From positions 1 through 64,000 of the forward strand of contig JAQYTJ010000028.1 in the NCBI GenBank assembly GCA_028724885.1: 64,000 bases of DNA. The letters are read 5' to 3'. Shown here one piece after another: positions 17,878 through 29,538 of this stretch. Each line of letters opens with the position of its first letter. Position 1 is the stretch's first letter. The notes under the pieces were generated by a model. The model worked only from the letters and a program-made list of their open reading frames with translations, did no database searches and was not told where the DNA came from. Source of the stretch: Bacteroidales bacterium. GTDB taxonomy: Bacteria > Bacteroidota > Bacteroidia > Bacteroidales > UBA932. The translations under genes were made by a program, and so were the position numbers.

Positions 17878-20800
17878 ATGCCTACTTTCAGCAATAAAGA
17901 AAATAAGGTAAAGAGCAACTTCCAGACAATAAGCATCTCGCTGGCCTCCCCAGAGGATATCATCGCGAGGTCTTGCGGAGAGGTTCTGAAGCCGGAGACC
18001 GTGAACTACAGGACATACAAGCCTGAGAGAGACGGACTTTTCTGCGAGAAAATCTTCGGCCCTACGAAGGACTACGAGTGCTATTGCGGAAAATATAAGA
18101 GGATCCGTTACCGCGGAATCGTTTGCGACAGGTGCGGCGTTGAGGTGACAGAGAAGAAAGTACGCAGGGAAAGGATGGGGCATATTGCCCTTACTGTTCC
18201 TGTGGCACACATCTGGTATTTCAAGAGTGCCCCTAACAAGATTTCCGCCATGCTCGGCCTGCCTGCGAAAAAGCTTGAGAGCGTGATCTACTATGAAAAA
18301 TACATAGTAGTTAATCCAGGAAAAGCCACGACTCCTACTGGAGAGCCGATCCAGAAAATGGATCTGCTTTCAGAGGATGAATATCTCGATGTGGTGGCAA
18401 AGCTCCCGGAAAACGACAATCTGTCAGACGATGATCCAGAAAAATTCATCGCCAAGATGGGTGCCGAAGGAGTCTACGACCTGCTAAAAGAAATAGATGT
18501 CGTAGAACTCTCGAAAGATCTCAGGCAAAAGATGCTTAACGAGACATCCCAGCAGAGAAAGACCGAAGACCTCAAGAGGCTAAGCGTCGTGAAATGGTTC
18601 GTGGAGTCTAAGGACATCAACCGGCCGGAATGGATGATCATGAAGGTCATACCTGTGATTCCGCCGGATCTTCGACCTCTTGTTCCACTGGATGGCGGAA
18701 GGTTCGCTACCTCAGACCTCAATGACCTGTACAGAAGGGTGATAATCAGGAATAACCGGCTCAAGAAACTGCTTGAGATAAAAGCTCCTGAAGTCATATT
18801 AAGAAATGAAAAGCGCATGCTTCAGGAAGCTGTCGACTCACTTTTCGACAACTCCAAGAAGTCCAGTGCCGTGAAGAGCGAGACGAACAGGGCGCTCAAA
18901 TCCCTGTCAGACTCCCTCAAGGGAAAGCAGGGACGCTTTCGTCAGAACCTGCTTGGGAAACGTGTCGACTACTCAGCTCGTTCTGTGATCGTCGTAGGTC
19001 CTGAGCTGAACATGCACGAGTGCGGCCTACCTAAATTCATGGCAGCTGAACTCTACAAGCCATTCATCATCAGGAAACTGATTGAGAGAGGAATTGTGAA
19101 AACAGTGAAGTCTGCCAAGAAAATCGTCGACAGAAAAGACCCTGTGATCTGGGAAATCCTGGAGAACGTGATGAAGGGTCACCCTGTTCTACTGAACCGC
19201 GCACCAACACTGCACAGGCTTGGCATCCAGGCATTCCAGCCACGAATGATCGAAGGTAAGGCCATTCAGCTGCACCCACTCGCCTGTACGGCATTCAACG
19301 CCGACTTTGATGGTGACCAGATGGCCGTCCATCTTCCACTGGGAAACGCAGCCGTCATGGAGGCTCAGCTTCTCATGCTTGGCTCCCAGAATATTCTCAA
19401 TCCAGCCAACGGAACGCCTATCACCGTGCCATCCCAAGACATGGTTCTTGGACTTTATTATATTACTAAATTAAGACCGGGCACCAAGGGAGAGGGAATG
19501 ACCTTTTACGGACCAGAGGAAGTAATCATCGCATTCGATGAGAAAGCGATCGACATGCACTCTAAAATCAACGTCAGGATCTCTGTAGATAAGCAGGACG
19601 CTTCGAAGGGAACTCATATGGTCGAGACTTCGGCAGGAAGAATAATCGTAAATCAATATATTCCTGAAGAAGTTCCATTCGTGAATGAGGTACTGGGCAA
19701 GAAAGCCCTTAGGAAAATCATCACTAACGTCATCAAGAGCACCGGTGTCACCAGGACAGCTAAATTCCTTGATGACATCAAGAACCTGGGTTACGACCAG
19801 GCATTCAGGGCTGGAATTTCATTCAACCTTGGTGACGTAATCATCCCTAAGGAGAAATACGATCTCATCGAGCAGGGCTACAAACATGTAGAGGAAGTCA
19901 AGAGCAATTATGCGATGGGCTTCATCACCAATAACGAGCGCTACAACAAGGTGATTGACCTATGGACTTCCATCGACAATAAGCTTACGAACATAGTAGA
20001 GAAACAGATTTCTTCAGACCAGCAGGGATTCAATCCGGTTTACATGATGCTGGATTCCGGTGCTCGTGGTTCCACCCAGCAGATAAAGCAGCTGTGCGGC
20101 ATGCGAGGCCTTATGGCAAAACCTCAGAAATCTGGAGCTTCTGGTAATGAAATCATCGAGAACCCTATCATTTCCAACCTGAAGGAAGGAATGACGGTGC
20201 TGGAATATTTCATCTCTACGCACGGTGCTCGTAAGGGACTTGCCGATACTGCCTTGAAGACAGCCGATGCGGGTTACCTTACCCGTCGTCTGGTGGATGT
20301 ATCTCACGATGTGATCATCACAGAGGAAGACTGCGGCACTCTGAGAGGTCTGGTTGCCACGGCCATCAAGAACAAGGACGAGGTAGTAGAGTCTCTTGGA
20401 GAAAGAATACTCGGTAGGACTTCCGTGCACGACATATTCAACCCTCTCAATGGCGAGCTTATCATAAAGGCTGGCGAGGAAATCAGGGAAGCCACCGCAG
20501 ATTTGATAGACTCTCTCCCTATTGAGCAAGTTGAGATTCGCTCTGTGCTCACTTGCGAGTCGCGCAAGGGCGTCTGCGCTAAGTGCTATGGCCGTAACCT
20601 GTCTACCAGCCGCATGGTTGAGCAGGGTGAAGTTGTCGGCGTAATCGCCGCCCAATCTATCGGTGAGCCTGGCACCCAGCTGACTCTGCGTACATTCCAC
20701 GTCGGTGGCACCGCATCCAGCGCAGCCACGGATTCTTCCATAGAGTCTAAATACGATGGCAAGCTTGCGTTCGAGGAACTTAGGACCATCAAGAGAATAG

Positions 20801-22146
20801 ACAATGATGGGAAATCGCACGACATTGTCGTAAGCCGTATGGCTGAGGTTAGCATCATAGACGAGAACACAGGCATCACATATTCACATTACGATGTTCC
20901 TTACGGATCTGTCCTATATTTCAAAGATGGCGACAAGATAAAGAAGGGCGACCTGCTCTGCGAGTGGGATCCTTACAATGCCAACACCATCGTGGAGACG
21001 GCAGGTAAAATCAAGTATGAGCATATGATAGATGGCACGACTTACAGAGAAGAGGCTTCCGATGCGATGGCTGTCAACAAAGACAAAGTAGTGATCGAGT
21101 CTAAGGATAAGTCCAAGAACCCATCTATCCTGATTGTCGATGAGAGTGGCGTGCAGATTAGGCAATATAACTTGCCTGTAGGTGCCCATGTCACCGTTAA
21201 CGATGGAGCGGCTGTGAAGGTCGGCGACATAATCGTCAAGATTCCGCGCGCGATTGGCAAGTCTACTGACATCACAGGCGGTCTGCCACGCGTCACAGAA
21301 CTCTTCGAAGCCAGAACCCCTAGCAGTCCGGCAATTCTCTCCGAGATAAACGGCGAAGTCATAATGGGCAAGGTGAAGAGAGGAAACCGCGAAATAGTCG
21401 TCAAGAACAAGTCTGGCATAGAAAAGCACTACCTGGTGCCTCTTACGAAGCAGATTTTGGTTCAGGAGAATGACTACGTAAAGGCCGGAACAAGGCTATC
21501 CGATGGCGGCATCTCCCCTAACGACATCCTGAATATCTTGGGACCCGTGAAGGCTCAGGAATACATCGTCAACGAGATTCAGGCCGTATACCGTCTGCAG
21601 GGCGTTAAGATCAACGATAAACACTTCGAGATTATCGTCCGCCAGATGATGCGCAAAGTCCAAATCACCAATCCGGGCGACACAGACTTCTTACTTGAAG
21701 AGCTTGTGGACAAGTGGGACTTCATGGACGCAAACGACCATATCTATGGCAAATACTATGTCGTAGATCCTGCCGACTCCAGGAAATTCGAGAAGGGAGA
21801 CATCATCACGGCCCGTGACATGAGAGATGAGAATGCCTCTCTCGAAAGACAGAGCCTCCACATGATGGTGACCCGTGAGGCAAAACCTGCGACAGCACAG
21901 CTCGTCCTCCAGGGAATCACGAGAGCTGCCCTTCGTACGAACAGCTTCATTTCAGCGGCATCGTTCCAGGAAACCACGAAGGTGCTCAGCGAGGCTGCCA
22001 TCAGGGCTCGAGTTGACCATCTGGAAGGTCTGAAAGAAAATGTCATATGCGGTCACCTCATTCCTGCAGGAACAGGCCTGAAAGACTATCAGGACATAGT
22101 TGTAGGACGCAAGGACGAGTATGAGCAAGAAATGAATGAGCTCTAA
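17878..22146 (+). CDS. rpoC: RNA polymerase beta' subunit
   Basis: Catalytic core subunit of RNA polymerase with 1422 residues. The first zinc site shows [15 protein letters not shown] followed by CDRCGVEV near residues 60-90. The Mg-binding motif NADFDGD lies at residues 474-480. The trigger-loop and bridge region appears as GSRGS-like [14 protein letters not shown] and GLRKGL-like [27 protein letters not shown]. The second zinc site uses CGTLRG and [13 protein letters not shown]. It ends the core block and is followed by a strong terminator. Confidence 0.98.
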   Translation: MPTFSNKENKVKSNFQTISISLASPEDIIARSCGEVLKPETVNYRTYKPERDGLFCEKIFGPTKDYECYCGKYKRIRYRGIVCDRCGVEVTEKKVRRERMGHIALTVPVAHIWYFKSAPNKISAMLGLPAKKLESVIYYEKYIVVNPGKATTPTGEPIQKMDLLSEDEYLDVVAKLPENDNLSDDDPEKFIAKMGAEGVYDLLKEIDVVELSKDLRQKMLNETSQQRKTEDLKRLSVVKWFVESKDINRPEWMIMKVIPVIPPDLRPLVPLDGGRFATSDLNDLYRRVIIRNNRLKKLLEIKAPEVILRNEKRMLQEAVDSLFDNSKKSSAVKSETNRALKSLSDSLKGKQGRFRQNLLGKRVDYSARSVIVVGPELNMHECGLPKFMAAELYKPFIIRKLIERGIVKTVKSAKKIVDRKDPVIWEILENVMKGHPVLLNRAPTLHRLGIQAFQPRMIEGKAIQLHPLACTAFNADFDGDQMAVHLPLGNAAVMEAQLLMLGSQNILNPANGTPITVPSQDMVLGLYYITKLRPGTKGEGMTFYGPEEVIIAFDEKAIDMHSKINVRISVDKQDASKGTHMVETSAGRIIVNQYIPEEVPFVNEVLGKKALRKIITNVIKSTGVTRTAKFLDDIKNLGYDQAFRAGISFNLGDVIIPKEKYDLIEQGYKHVEEVKSNYAMGFITNNERYNKVIDLWTSIDNKLTNIVEKQISSDQQGFNPVYMMLDSGARGSTQQIKQLCGMRGLMAKPQKSGASGNEIIENPIISNLKEGMTVLEYFISTHGARKGLADTALKTADAGYLTRRLVDVSHDVIITEEDCGTLRGLVATAIKNKDEVVESLGERILGRTSVHDIFNPLNGELIIKAGEEIREATADLIDSLPIEQVEIRSVLTCESRKGVCAKCYGRNLSTSRMVEQGEVVGVIAAQSIGEPGTQLTLRTFHVGGTASSAATDSSIESKYDGKLAFEELRTIKRIDNDGKSHDIVVSRMAEVSIIDENTGITYSHYDVPYGSVLYFKDGDKIKKGDLLCEWDPYNANTIVETAGKIKYEHMIDGTTYREEASDAMAVNKDKVVIESKDKSKNPSILIVDESGVQIRQYNLPVGAHVTVNDGAAVKVGDIIVKIPRAIGKSTDITGGLPRVTELFEARTPSSPAILSEINGEVIMGKVKRGNREIVVKNKSGIEKHYLVPLTKQILVQENDYVKAGTRLSDGGISPNDILNILGPVKAQEYIVNEIQAVYRLQGVKINDKHFEIIVRQMMRKVQITNPGDTDFLLEELVDKWDFMDANDHIYGKYYVVDPADSRKFEKGDIITARDMRDENASLERQSLHMMVTREAKPATAQLVLQGITRAALRTNSFISAASFQETTKVLSEAAIRARVDHLEGLKENVICGHLIPAGTGLKDYQDIVVGRKDEYEQEMNEL

Positions 22147-22177
22147 TGAACATACTCCATAGGGGCTTCTATCTACT

Positions 22178-22210
22178 AAAAACCGTGTTGGAATTTCCAG
22201 CACGGTTTTT
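22178..22210 (+). terminator. Terminator after rpoC
   Basis: AAAAACCGTG (22178-22187) pairs perfectly with CACGGTTTTT (22201-22210), and the inner TGGA/TCCA extends the stem. The U-rich 3' arm gives an intrinsic terminator, and the A-rich 5' arm makes it work on the other strand too. Confidence 0.85.
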
Positions 22211-22485
22211 ATTTCGATTGATTTCACAAAACTGCTGCAATCATCTATGCAAATTTGGATAAATCATCTTCACATGAAACATGTGCTATGACGGTTCTTG
22301 AAATCGTTTCTGTTATATTTTCGTTACAACCATTAAATATTCACAAGAAATATATGAATATGATGAAAAATATTGCTAACTTTAACGAAACTTATTGAGC
22401 AAATTTCGAAACTAAACGAAGGTTATTTTTTAACAGATTCGAAACATTCTTACTGACTAAAAAAATATTCAATACAATTGATCAT
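22211..22485. other. Upstream region of phosphoesterase-SusCD operon
   Basis: AT-rich DNA between the rpoC terminator and the phosphoesterase gene. TAACTTTA at 22377-22384 matches TAnnTTTG at seven of eight positions, but no TTG lies at the expected distance. This suggests a regulated promoter rather than a housekeeping one. No ORF or RNA gene was seen. Confidence 0.35.
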
Positions 22486-24414
22486 ATGAACTTCAAACAT
22501 CTACTTGGAACTTCCCTCACACTAATCATTGTCGCGTGGGGATTAGCAGTCTCATGCGACAAAAGTAGCTCTGATGATACAGATCTGGATGTGCGTTTCT
22601 CAGTGCCTTCAGCAATCCAGATAGAGCAGAATAACCCAGAAATCAGATTCAAGGTGCTTTTTGACATGCAGCCTAGGGTGAGCGATTTCGTCATTTTCAC
22701 CGATAAGACTGGAATAGATCACCCGACATCTATCAAACAGATTGATGCTGACGGAGGCCATTTTACCGTGGACTGCAAAAATGTCGCTACGTTCGGGAAC
22801 TACTCCGTCTACGCAGCCAGGGGTTCTCGCAAGAAGTTCATGGGTGAAACTACCGTTACTATTTCCGATGGCATCAAACCAGAAAACGGAGCAAACGTGT
22901 ATGGCAAGGTAAGCTGCGACGGAAATGGAATTGCCGATGTTATCATTTCAGACGGCACCGAAGTGGTTAAGACCAATGCCAGCGGAGTCTATCAGATGAA
23001 ATCCAAAAAGAGATACATGTACGTATTCATCTCTACACCTAGCGGCTACGAGACTGGTGCGACCGGCATTCTTCCTATTAACTACTTCAAGCTGACAAAG
23101 TCTGCTGACGTTGCGGAAAGGGTGGACTTTTCTCTTCGCAAAGCGCCAGATCAGACCAGCCACACCATGCTGGTCTTTGGTGACATGCACCTTGCAGGCG
23201 GCCACAACAACGACAGGAAGTGGTTCTCTACCTTCTGCGACGACGTGAATGAATATGTTGGCGCACATGCAAGCGAGGCCCTCTATGGCATCACCCTTGG
23301 CGACATGACATGGGACTACTATTGGTATAGCAATTCTTACCAGTTCAGCCAGTACCTCGCAGATGCGAATAAGATAAAGAACCTTATGATCTACCACACC
23401 ATCGGCAACCACGACCACGACATGAATGAGGCTGGGGACTTCAACACGATTCTGAAATACATCAGCATGATTTCTCCAGACTATTATTCATTCAACGTAG
23501 GGCATGTTCATTATGTGGTTCTGGACAACATCCTCTGCACAAACAACGGCCATGGAGCACATTACAGGACGTATAAGATTAAGATCACAGACGAGCAATT
23601 GGACTGGCTCTCGAAAGATATTTCATTCATTCCTAAGACCAGCCCTGTAGTGGTCACTATGCATGCCCCTGTTTACCAGCTGGATTCACCAAGCAGAAAC
23701 AAACTCCTCGAAATTCTTTCCGGCTACAACGTGAACGTCATCACAGGCCACACTCATAAGGTGTTCAACCAGAACATAACGGCGAACGTGCTAGATCATA
23801 ACTCTGGAGCAATTTGCACTGACTGGTGGAATTCCGCAAACAACACGAATGGGGCGCTGAGCATCACTACTGACGGTGCTCCCGCAGGGTACCAGATATT
23901 CACTGTGAATGGGACGAGCGTCAAATGGCAGTTCAAGCCAACCTCTGGCAGCGTCGATTACCAGTTCAGAACATACGACAGGAACCAGATAGACCTGTCT
24001 GCATCACAGTGCATGCCTAACGCAAGCGAAGTCAACAAGACATTCTTCAACGATTTCGCTTCAACATGGGCTTCTTCCAGCACTGCGAACGAAGTTTACA
24101 TTAATATATGGAATTTTGCTTCCGACTGGAAATTAGAGGTCTCCGAAAACGGGAAGGCTCTAACCACCGAGAAAGTCAATTACAGGGATCCTCTTCACAT
24201 CCTAACCACGAGCGTGAAATACATGACGAGCAATGCCAAGACGACATATTACACCACGGCAGTTTGCTCTCATCTTTGGAAAGTCACTGCGTCAAGCCCG
24301 ACTAGCACCCTGGAAATCAAGGTTACCGATGGCTTCGGCAACGTTTACTCTGACACTATGAAGAGGCCTAAGGCTTTCGATGTAACTACTTACGCAAAAG
24401 AAATAGTAAAATAA
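22486..24414 (+). CDS. Calcineurin-like phosphoesterase lipoprotein
   Basis: Predicted lipid-anchored metallophosphatase of 642 residues, with signal peptide and lipobox ending VSC (about Cys24). Domain order fits the Bacteroidota three-part type: an Ig/carboxypeptidase-like MetallophosN (about residues 130-195, GKVSCDGNGIADVIISDG), the metallophosphatase core, and a MetallophosC beta domain to the end. Metal ligands are seen as GDMHLAGG (about 232-239), GDMTWD, GNHDHD (about 307-312), MHAPVY, and GHTHKV (about 420-425). The substrate could be a phosphodiester or phosphomonoester. It heads an operon with SusC, SusD and a DUF5689 protein, which suggests cleavage at the cell surface or in the periplasm coupled to uptake. 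Confidence 0.88.
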   Translation: MNFKHLLGTSLTLIIVAWGLAVSCDKSSSDDTDLDVRFSVPSAIQIEQNNPEIRFKVLFDMQPRVSDFVIFTDKTGIDHPTSIKQIDADGGHFTVDCKNVATFGNYSVYAARGSRKKFMGETTVTISDGIKPENGANVYGKVSCDGNGIADVIISDGTEVVKTNASGVYQMKSKKRYMYVFISTPSGYETGATGILPINYFKLTKSADVAERVDFSLRKAPDQTSHTMLVFGDMHLAGGHNNDRKWFSTFCDDVNEYVGAHASEALYGITLGDMTWDYYWYSNSYQFSQYLADANKIKNLMIYHTIGNHDHDMNEAGDFNTILKYISMISPDYYSFNVGHVHYVVLDNILCTNNGHGAHYRTYKIKITDEQLDWLSKDISFIPKTSPVVVTMHAPVYQLDSPSRNKLLEILSGYNVNVITGHTHKVFNQNITANVLDHNSGAICTDWWNSANNTNGALSITTDGAPAGYQIFTVNGTSVKWQFKPTSGSVDYQFRTYDRNQIDLSASQCMPNASEVNKTFFNDFASTWASSSTANEVYINIWNFASDWKLEVSENGKALTTEKVNYRDPLHILTTSVKYMTSNAKTTYYTTAVCSHLWKVTASSPTSTLEIKVTDGFGNVYSDTMKRPKAFDVTTYAKEIVK

Positions 24415-24430
24415 TAAACTAACTACTAAC

Positions 24431-27400
24431 ATGAAATTACTCAATAAAATGGCGGTGTCTGCATTCCTTGCGTTAGCTGGAATTCTGACTCTTAGCGCTC
24501 AGAATAGGGCTGTCTCGGGAACGGTTCTGGACACTAAGCAGCAACCAGTCATCGGTGCTGCAGTAATGGTTAAGGATGCCGCTACAATAGGATCTGTAAC
24601 CGACGCAGACGGATCTTTCTCTTTTAAAATACCATCTGGACCTGTCACGCTTGAAATATCCTGCCTCGGATATGTCACTAAGGACATTACCGTTCAAGCG
24701 AGTCAACAGAACCTGAATATAGTCCTCGAAGATGACAATATGATGCTTGAAGAGACCGTCGTCGTGGGATACGGAACTCAGAAAAAAGTGAACCTCACCG
24801 GAGCCGTCACCCAGATCGATTCCAAGGATCTGGAGAATCGCACGGCTCATTCGGTTTCAACGATGCTGCAAGGTGCCGTCCCTGGCTTGAACATTTCCAC
24901 ATCCCATGGTAATCCTGGGTCCACCGGCTCGCTGAATATTCGAGGCTACACATCCATCAACGGGGCTTCGCCTCTGGTAATCATAGACGGAGTGGTGGGA
25001 GACATAAACCGCGTGAACCCTAACGACATCGCTTCCATCTCCGTGATCAAGGATGCCGAGGCAGCCGCAGTCTACGGAGCCAGAGCCGCTTTCGGAGTAA
25101 TTCTGGTCACTACAAAAAGTGGAGAGTCAACTGACGGTAAGGCCACAGTCCGCTACAGTGGCCGTTTCGGCTGGGAAGAGCCTACGACCTCTACCGACTA
25201 CGAGACCAGGGGCTACTGGTCAGTCTACACAATCAACAAGTTCCGCATGGCATCTAAGGGATCCAACTACATCCTTTACGACGATTACGACATGCAGCAG
25301 CTGCTAGCTAGGGTGAACGACAATACCGAAAACCCTGCCCGCCCTTGGGTGGTAAAGCGTACAATAAATGGAAAAACGCAGTGGCGTTATTACGGTAACA
25401 ACGACTGGTGGCACATGCTCTTCAACGACCGCCATCCAGTCCAGCAGCATAACATCTCTCTATCCGGCGGCAACAAATCCGTAAGATATTTCATCTCCGG
25501 AGGATTCGACCGCGAGACCGGGATAATCAAGCAGAAACCGGATGTGTTCCATAAATTCAATCTTCGCTCGAAAATAGATTTCGACGTGAACAAGTGGATC
25601 AAATTCAGCAACAACACATCTTTCTACGGATCTACTTACCAATATCTAGGCGTTGACGAAAGCGTCCAGAACGCCATAGCTTACAGTTCTGCGCATGCAC
25701 TCCCGATATTCCCGATGAAGAACCCGGACGGATCCTGGATTTATCGTTTCGACGGCATATTCAATGGTTCTTACGCCGTAGCTAATGGCCGCCATATAAT
25801 ATTCGGGGAAGGCAAGGACAAGAACTACGAAAGGAAGACAGATTTCTCCAACACTTCCGAACTTACAATCACTCCGCTGAAAGGACTTACAGTCAAAGGA
25901 AATTTCACATACCGATTCCACCAGAACAGAGACTCTTACAGGAAGACCAACCTGGTCTACAAGCAGCAGTATCCGGACAGCGAAGAACTGGCTTACACGA
26001 CTGGAGCAGGACAGGATGAGCTGGCAGAAAGCTTCGGAACCTACAATTATTATGCTGCCAACCTTTACGGCACTTACAAGAAGACTTTCGCAGAGAAGCA
26101 TAACTTCTCGCTGATGGTCGGAGGCAACTACGAAACCCAGCACTACAAGAAAGTTGGGGCTACTGGCCAATACCTGCTTTCTGAGGAATTGAATGACCTC
26201 AGCCTTGTTGGGACTAATGCTGAAGGAGAGACAATAATGAAAGTAACCGGAGGACAGTCGGAATACGCCCTGCTGGGTTTCTTCGGGCGCTTCAATTACG
26301 ATTACCAAGGGCGTTACCTCTTCGAGGCTGCAGGCCGCTACGACGGGACTTCGCGCTTCGCTCGCGGACACAGGTGGGGATTGTTCCCATCGGCATCTGT
26401 TGGCTGGCGCATTTCCGAGGAGCCTTTCTTCGCCCCAGCCAAGCGCATCGTAGACAACATGAAAATCCGCTTCTCTTACGGAACGCTGGGCAACCAAAAT
26501 GTCGCTGACGATGTGGCTTACCGCACGATAAGCATCCACAATTTCGGATCCTACAACTTCGGGGAAGGCAGCACAGTATCGAAATATTCATCAATATCTT
26601 CTCCTAATGCATCGGACCTGACATGGGAGACCGCCGTACATTATAACCTTGGATTGGATGTGAACATGTTCAAGAGCAGGCTCCAGTTCACAGGCGAGGC
26701 TTATATCCGCGACACGAAAGACATGCTCACTGATGGATACGAACTTCCTGCCCTCTATGGCACAGATGCCCCTAAGCAAAACACTGCAAACTTGCGCACC
26801 AAAGGACTCGAGTTCTCTTTGGCATGGAAAGACCAAGTAGTGCTGGCAGGCCGTCCGTTCGGTTACGGCATCAAGGGAATGATCAGCGTCTACGACTCAG
26901 AAATCACTAAGTACGACAACAAAGATAAGACTTTCGCGAAAAACTTCTACAAAGGCATGAAGATTGGCGAAATATGGGGATTTGTTGCCAACGACCTGTT
27001 CCAGACAGATGAGGAAGCCGAGGCATATTCAAAGGAGGTAGACCTCTCCTATGTAAATAAAGAACTTCCAGGCGGCCAATGGAAGGCTGGAGACCTGAAA
27101 TACATCGATCTCGATGGAAACGGCATAATTGGGATAGGGCAAAACAACGTGGAAAACCCTGGCGACCGCAAGATTCTCGGCAACTCACATGCCAGGCTCC
27201 AGTACGGGTTCACGATCAATTTCGATTATTTCGGATTTGACGTCTCCGCCTTCTTCCAAGGCACCGGAACTCACTACTGGTACCCTAGCGGACGTTCATT
27301 TGCATTCTGGGGACCTTTCTCGCAGCCCATGACCACTTACCTGCCGAAAGACTTCCTGCATGATTGCTGGAGCGAGACCAATACCGACGCATACTTTCCT

Positions 27401-27721
27401 AGGGCGGTCGCCTACTACGCCTTCACGGGCGGAGGACAGCTGAGCCGCGTGAACTCGCGATACCTTCAGAACATCCGCTACCTGCGCTTCAAGAATCTCT
27501 CGGTCGGATACACCATTCCAAAAGTTCTGACAAAAAAAATCGGAGTTGACGCAGTACGAGTCTACTTCACCGGCGAGAACATCGCCTACTGGTCTCCGCT
27601 GAAGAAGCATTCCAAATACATCGACCCGGAGGGAGCCTACAACAGGAAATCCAAAGACTTCAACAGGGCCTTCTATCCTTGGCAGAAATCTTATATGTTC
27701 GGAATTGACATCACCTTCTAA
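24431..27721 (+). CDS. SusC/RagA-family TonB-dependent receptor
   Basis: Outer-membrane active transporter of 1096 residues. Signal peptide MKLLNKMAVSAFLALAGIL..LSAQ is followed by a carboxypeptidase-D regulatory-like domain (about 28-95, VSGTVLDTKQQPVIGAAV) and the plug with VVVGYGTQKKVNLTGAV (about 111-127), a SusC signature that replaces a free TonB box. The 22-strand barrel ends with MFGIDITF, with terminal Phe as needed for BAM insertion. No STN or anti-sigma contact domain is present. It is operonic: 16 bases after the phosphoesterase and 11 before susD. Confidence 0.95.
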   Translation: MKLLNKMAVSAFLALAGILTLSAQNRAVSGTVLDTKQQPVIGAAVMVKDAATIGSVTDADGSFSFKIPSGPVTLEISCLGYVTKDITVQASQQNLNIVLEDDNMMLEETVVVGYGTQKKVNLTGAVTQIDSKDLENRTAHSVSTMLQGAVPGLNISTSHGNPGSTGSLNIRGYTSINGASPLVIIDGVVGDINRVNPNDIASISVIKDAEAAAVYGARAAFGVILVTTKSGESTDGKATVRYSGRFGWEEPTTSTDYETRGYWSVYTINKFRMASKGSNYILYDDYDMQQLLARVNDNTENPARPWVVKRTINGKTQWRYYGNNDWWHMLFNDRHPVQQHNISLSGGNKSVRYFISGGFDRETGIIKQKPDVFHKFNLRSKIDFDVNKWIKFSNNTSFYGSTYQYLGVDESVQNAIAYSSAHALPIFPMKNPDGSWIYRFDGIFNGSYAVANGRHIIFGEGKDKNYERKTDFSNTSELTITPLKGLTVKGNFTYRFHQNRDSYRKTNLVYKQQYPDSEELAYTTGAGQDELAESFGTYNYYAANLYGTYKKTFAEKHNFSLMVGGNYETQHYKKVGATGQYLLSEELNDLSLVGTNAEGETIMKVTGGQSEYALLGFFGRFNYDYQGRYLFEAAGRYDGTSRFARGHRWGLFPSASVGWRISEEPFFAPAKRIVDNMKIRFSYGTLGNQNVADDVAYRTISIHNFGSYNFGEGSTVSKYSSISSPNASDLTWETAVHYNLGLDVNMFKSRLQFTGEAYIRDTKDMLTDGYELPALYGTDAPKQNTANLRTKGLEFSLAWKDQVVLAGRPFGYGIKGMISVYDSEITKYDNKDKTFAKNFYKGMKIGEIWGFVANDLFQTDEEAEAYSKEVDLSYVNKELPGGQWKAGDLKYIDLDGNGIIGIGQNNVENPGDRKILGNSHARLQYGFTINFDYFGFDVSAFFQGTGTHYWYPSGRSFAFWGPFSQPMTTYLPKDFLHDCWSETNTDAYFPRAVAYYAFTGGGQLSRVNSRYLQNIRYLRFKNLSVGYTIPKVLTKKIGVDAVRVYFTGENIAYWSPLKKHSKYIDPEGAYNRKSKDFNRAFYPWQKSYMFGIDITF

Positions 27722-27732
27722 AATTCGCAAAT

Positions 27733-29526
27733 ATGAAAAAATATATATTATTGCTCGCTGCCGCAGCCCTCTCTCTTTCTGCCTGCGACGATCTTCTGGA
27801 CAAGACGCCGAAGTCCAAGATAAGTCCTGAATCCTATTTCAGGACTGCTACAGACTTACAGCTATTCACTAATCCGCTTTACAACAACCTGCTTCCGAAG
27901 AGCATCTACAGCGAGCAGAGCGACCAGTACATCGCTGCCATCCCATCGGATCTGGTAAGGGGAGGTACCAACAGAATCGTTCCGGCTTCCGGAGGCGGAT
28001 GGACATGGACGAACCTCCGCAGAATCAATACCTGCCTAGACTATATTCCTAAACAATGCCAAGACAGCTCCGCAGCCAAGCAGTACACTGCGCTCTGCAA
28101 ATTCTTCAGGGCCTATTTCTATTTCGACAAAGTGCAACGCTTCGGAGATGTTCCGTGGGTAGACCATGAGCTTGGCTCTGAGAATCCTCTGCTGTACGCC
28201 CCTAGGGATTCGCGCGAATTGGTCATGGCCAATATGATAAAGGACATAGACGATGCCATCGCCGGACTCCCTTCAAGCTACGGATCATTGAACTACCGAG
28301 TGACGAAATGGGCAGCGCTGGCGCTCAAAGCCCGCTTTTGCCTCTACGAGGGTACTTACAGGAAATACCACGGCATAACTATAGAAGGAGCCAAAAGCAA
28401 TGAGTATTACCTTGAGCAGGCTTACAAGGCTGCTGAAGAAATCATGAACAGTGGCAACTTCAAGCTTTACACGACCGGCAATCCGGATCTGGACTATGCC
28501 GTGCTGTTCTCTGAATACGATTCCTACACGGGCGAATACATCCTTGCCATCAACTTCGACAACGGAACTGCTCTGTACCACAATGCCACTGCCGTGGCAG
28601 TGATGAACAGCCAGGGACGTATCAGCCTCACCAAGAAGTTCGTGAACTGCTATCTGATGAAAGACGGTTCCAGATTCACGGACAAGCCGGGCTGGCAGAC
28701 GATGCAGTTCAAAGAGGAAACCACCGACAGAGATCCTCGCCTCGGCCAGACCATAAGGATCCCAGGTTACGCCAGAATCACAACAGAAGGCAGTAATTAC
28801 AAATATTCCTCCACGAAGCAGGGCATCGATGCCACCATCCCTCTTACCGGCTATCAGATGGCGAAATTCGTTATGCCTGACAATAACGTCTCGCAGGACA
28901 AATTCGACAAGTCTTACAATGACCTGCCGATATTCCGTTATGGAGAAGTCTTGCTGAACTACGCCGAAGCAAAGGCAGAGCTGGGAACACTTACAGGCAG
29001 CGACTGGAGCAATACCATAGGAGCTCTGCGGCGCAGAGCCGGCATCACGGGCGGAGACCTAGACAACCCTCCTGCCATCGCAGATCCGTACCTCATGGAA
29101 ATCAATCCGGGCATCACCGATCCTGTGCTTCTGGAAGTGCGCCGCGAGAGAGCCGTAGAGCTTGCCCAAGAAGGATTCAGGTACGATGACCTGATGAGAT
29201 GGAAATATGGCGACATGCTCGCAGAGCCATACTATGGAATATATTTCCCTGGCGTGGGAGTCTATGACATAGACGGCGACGGCACGAATGACTACTACAT
29301 TTACACCGGCACCAAAGACAAGAATGTAACGGCTACCGTCTCAGGAGAGCTTGGAAAAGACATAATATTGAGCGAAGGAGACAAGGGGTATCTCCGCATA
29401 CACTCCAATATAGTGTTCAATTTCGATCCTGAGAGGGACTATCTCTACCCTATTCCTATAAATGACCGTACGCTCAACCGGCAGCTGACTCAGAATCCGG
29501 GCTGGAAAGACGGACTCGATTTTTAA
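27733..29526 (+). CDS. SusD/RagB-family nutrient-binding lipoprotein
   Basis: Surface lipoprotein of 597 residues that caps the SusC barrel and binds the ligand. Lipobox LSAC with Cys18 is followed by Asp-Asp, in line with the acidic surface-export signal of Bacteroidota lipoproteins. TPR-like helices include AKQYTALCKFFRAYFYFDKVQRFGDVPW, the SusD hallmark, and the late block VRRERAVELAQEGFRYDDLMRWKYG. The C-terminal end has YLYPIPINDRTLN-Q-LTQNPGW, also diagnostic. Confidence 0.94.
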   Translation: MKKYILLLAAAALSLSACDDLLDKTPKSKISPESYFRTATDLQLFTNPLYNNLLPKSIYSEQSDQYIAAIPSDLVRGGTNRIVPASGGGWTWTNLRRINTCLDYIPKQCQDSSAAKQYTALCKFFRAYFYFDKVQRFGDVPWVDHELGSENPLLYAPRDSRELVMANMIKDIDDAIAGLPSSYGSLNYRVTKWAALALKARFCLYEGTYRKYHGITIEGAKSNEYYLEQAYKAAEEIMNSGNFKLYTTGNPDLDYAVLFSEYDSYTGEYILAINFDNGTALYHNATAVAVMNSQGRISLTKKFVNCYLMKDGSRFTDKPGWQTMQFKEETTDRDPRLGQTIRIPGYARITTEGSNYKYSSTKQGIDATIPLTGYQMAKFVMPDNNVSQDKFDKSYNDLPIFRYGEVLLNYAEAKAELGTLTGSDWSNTIGALRRRAGITGGDLDNPPAIADPYLMEINPGITDPVLLEVRRERAVELAQEGFRYDDLMRWKYGDMLAEPYYGIYFPGVGVYDIDGDGTNDYYIYTGTKDKNVTATVSGELGKDIILSEGDKGYLRIHSNIVFNFDPERDYLYPIPINDRTLNRQLTQNPGWKDGLDF

Positions 29527-29538
29527 AACCGAACAATC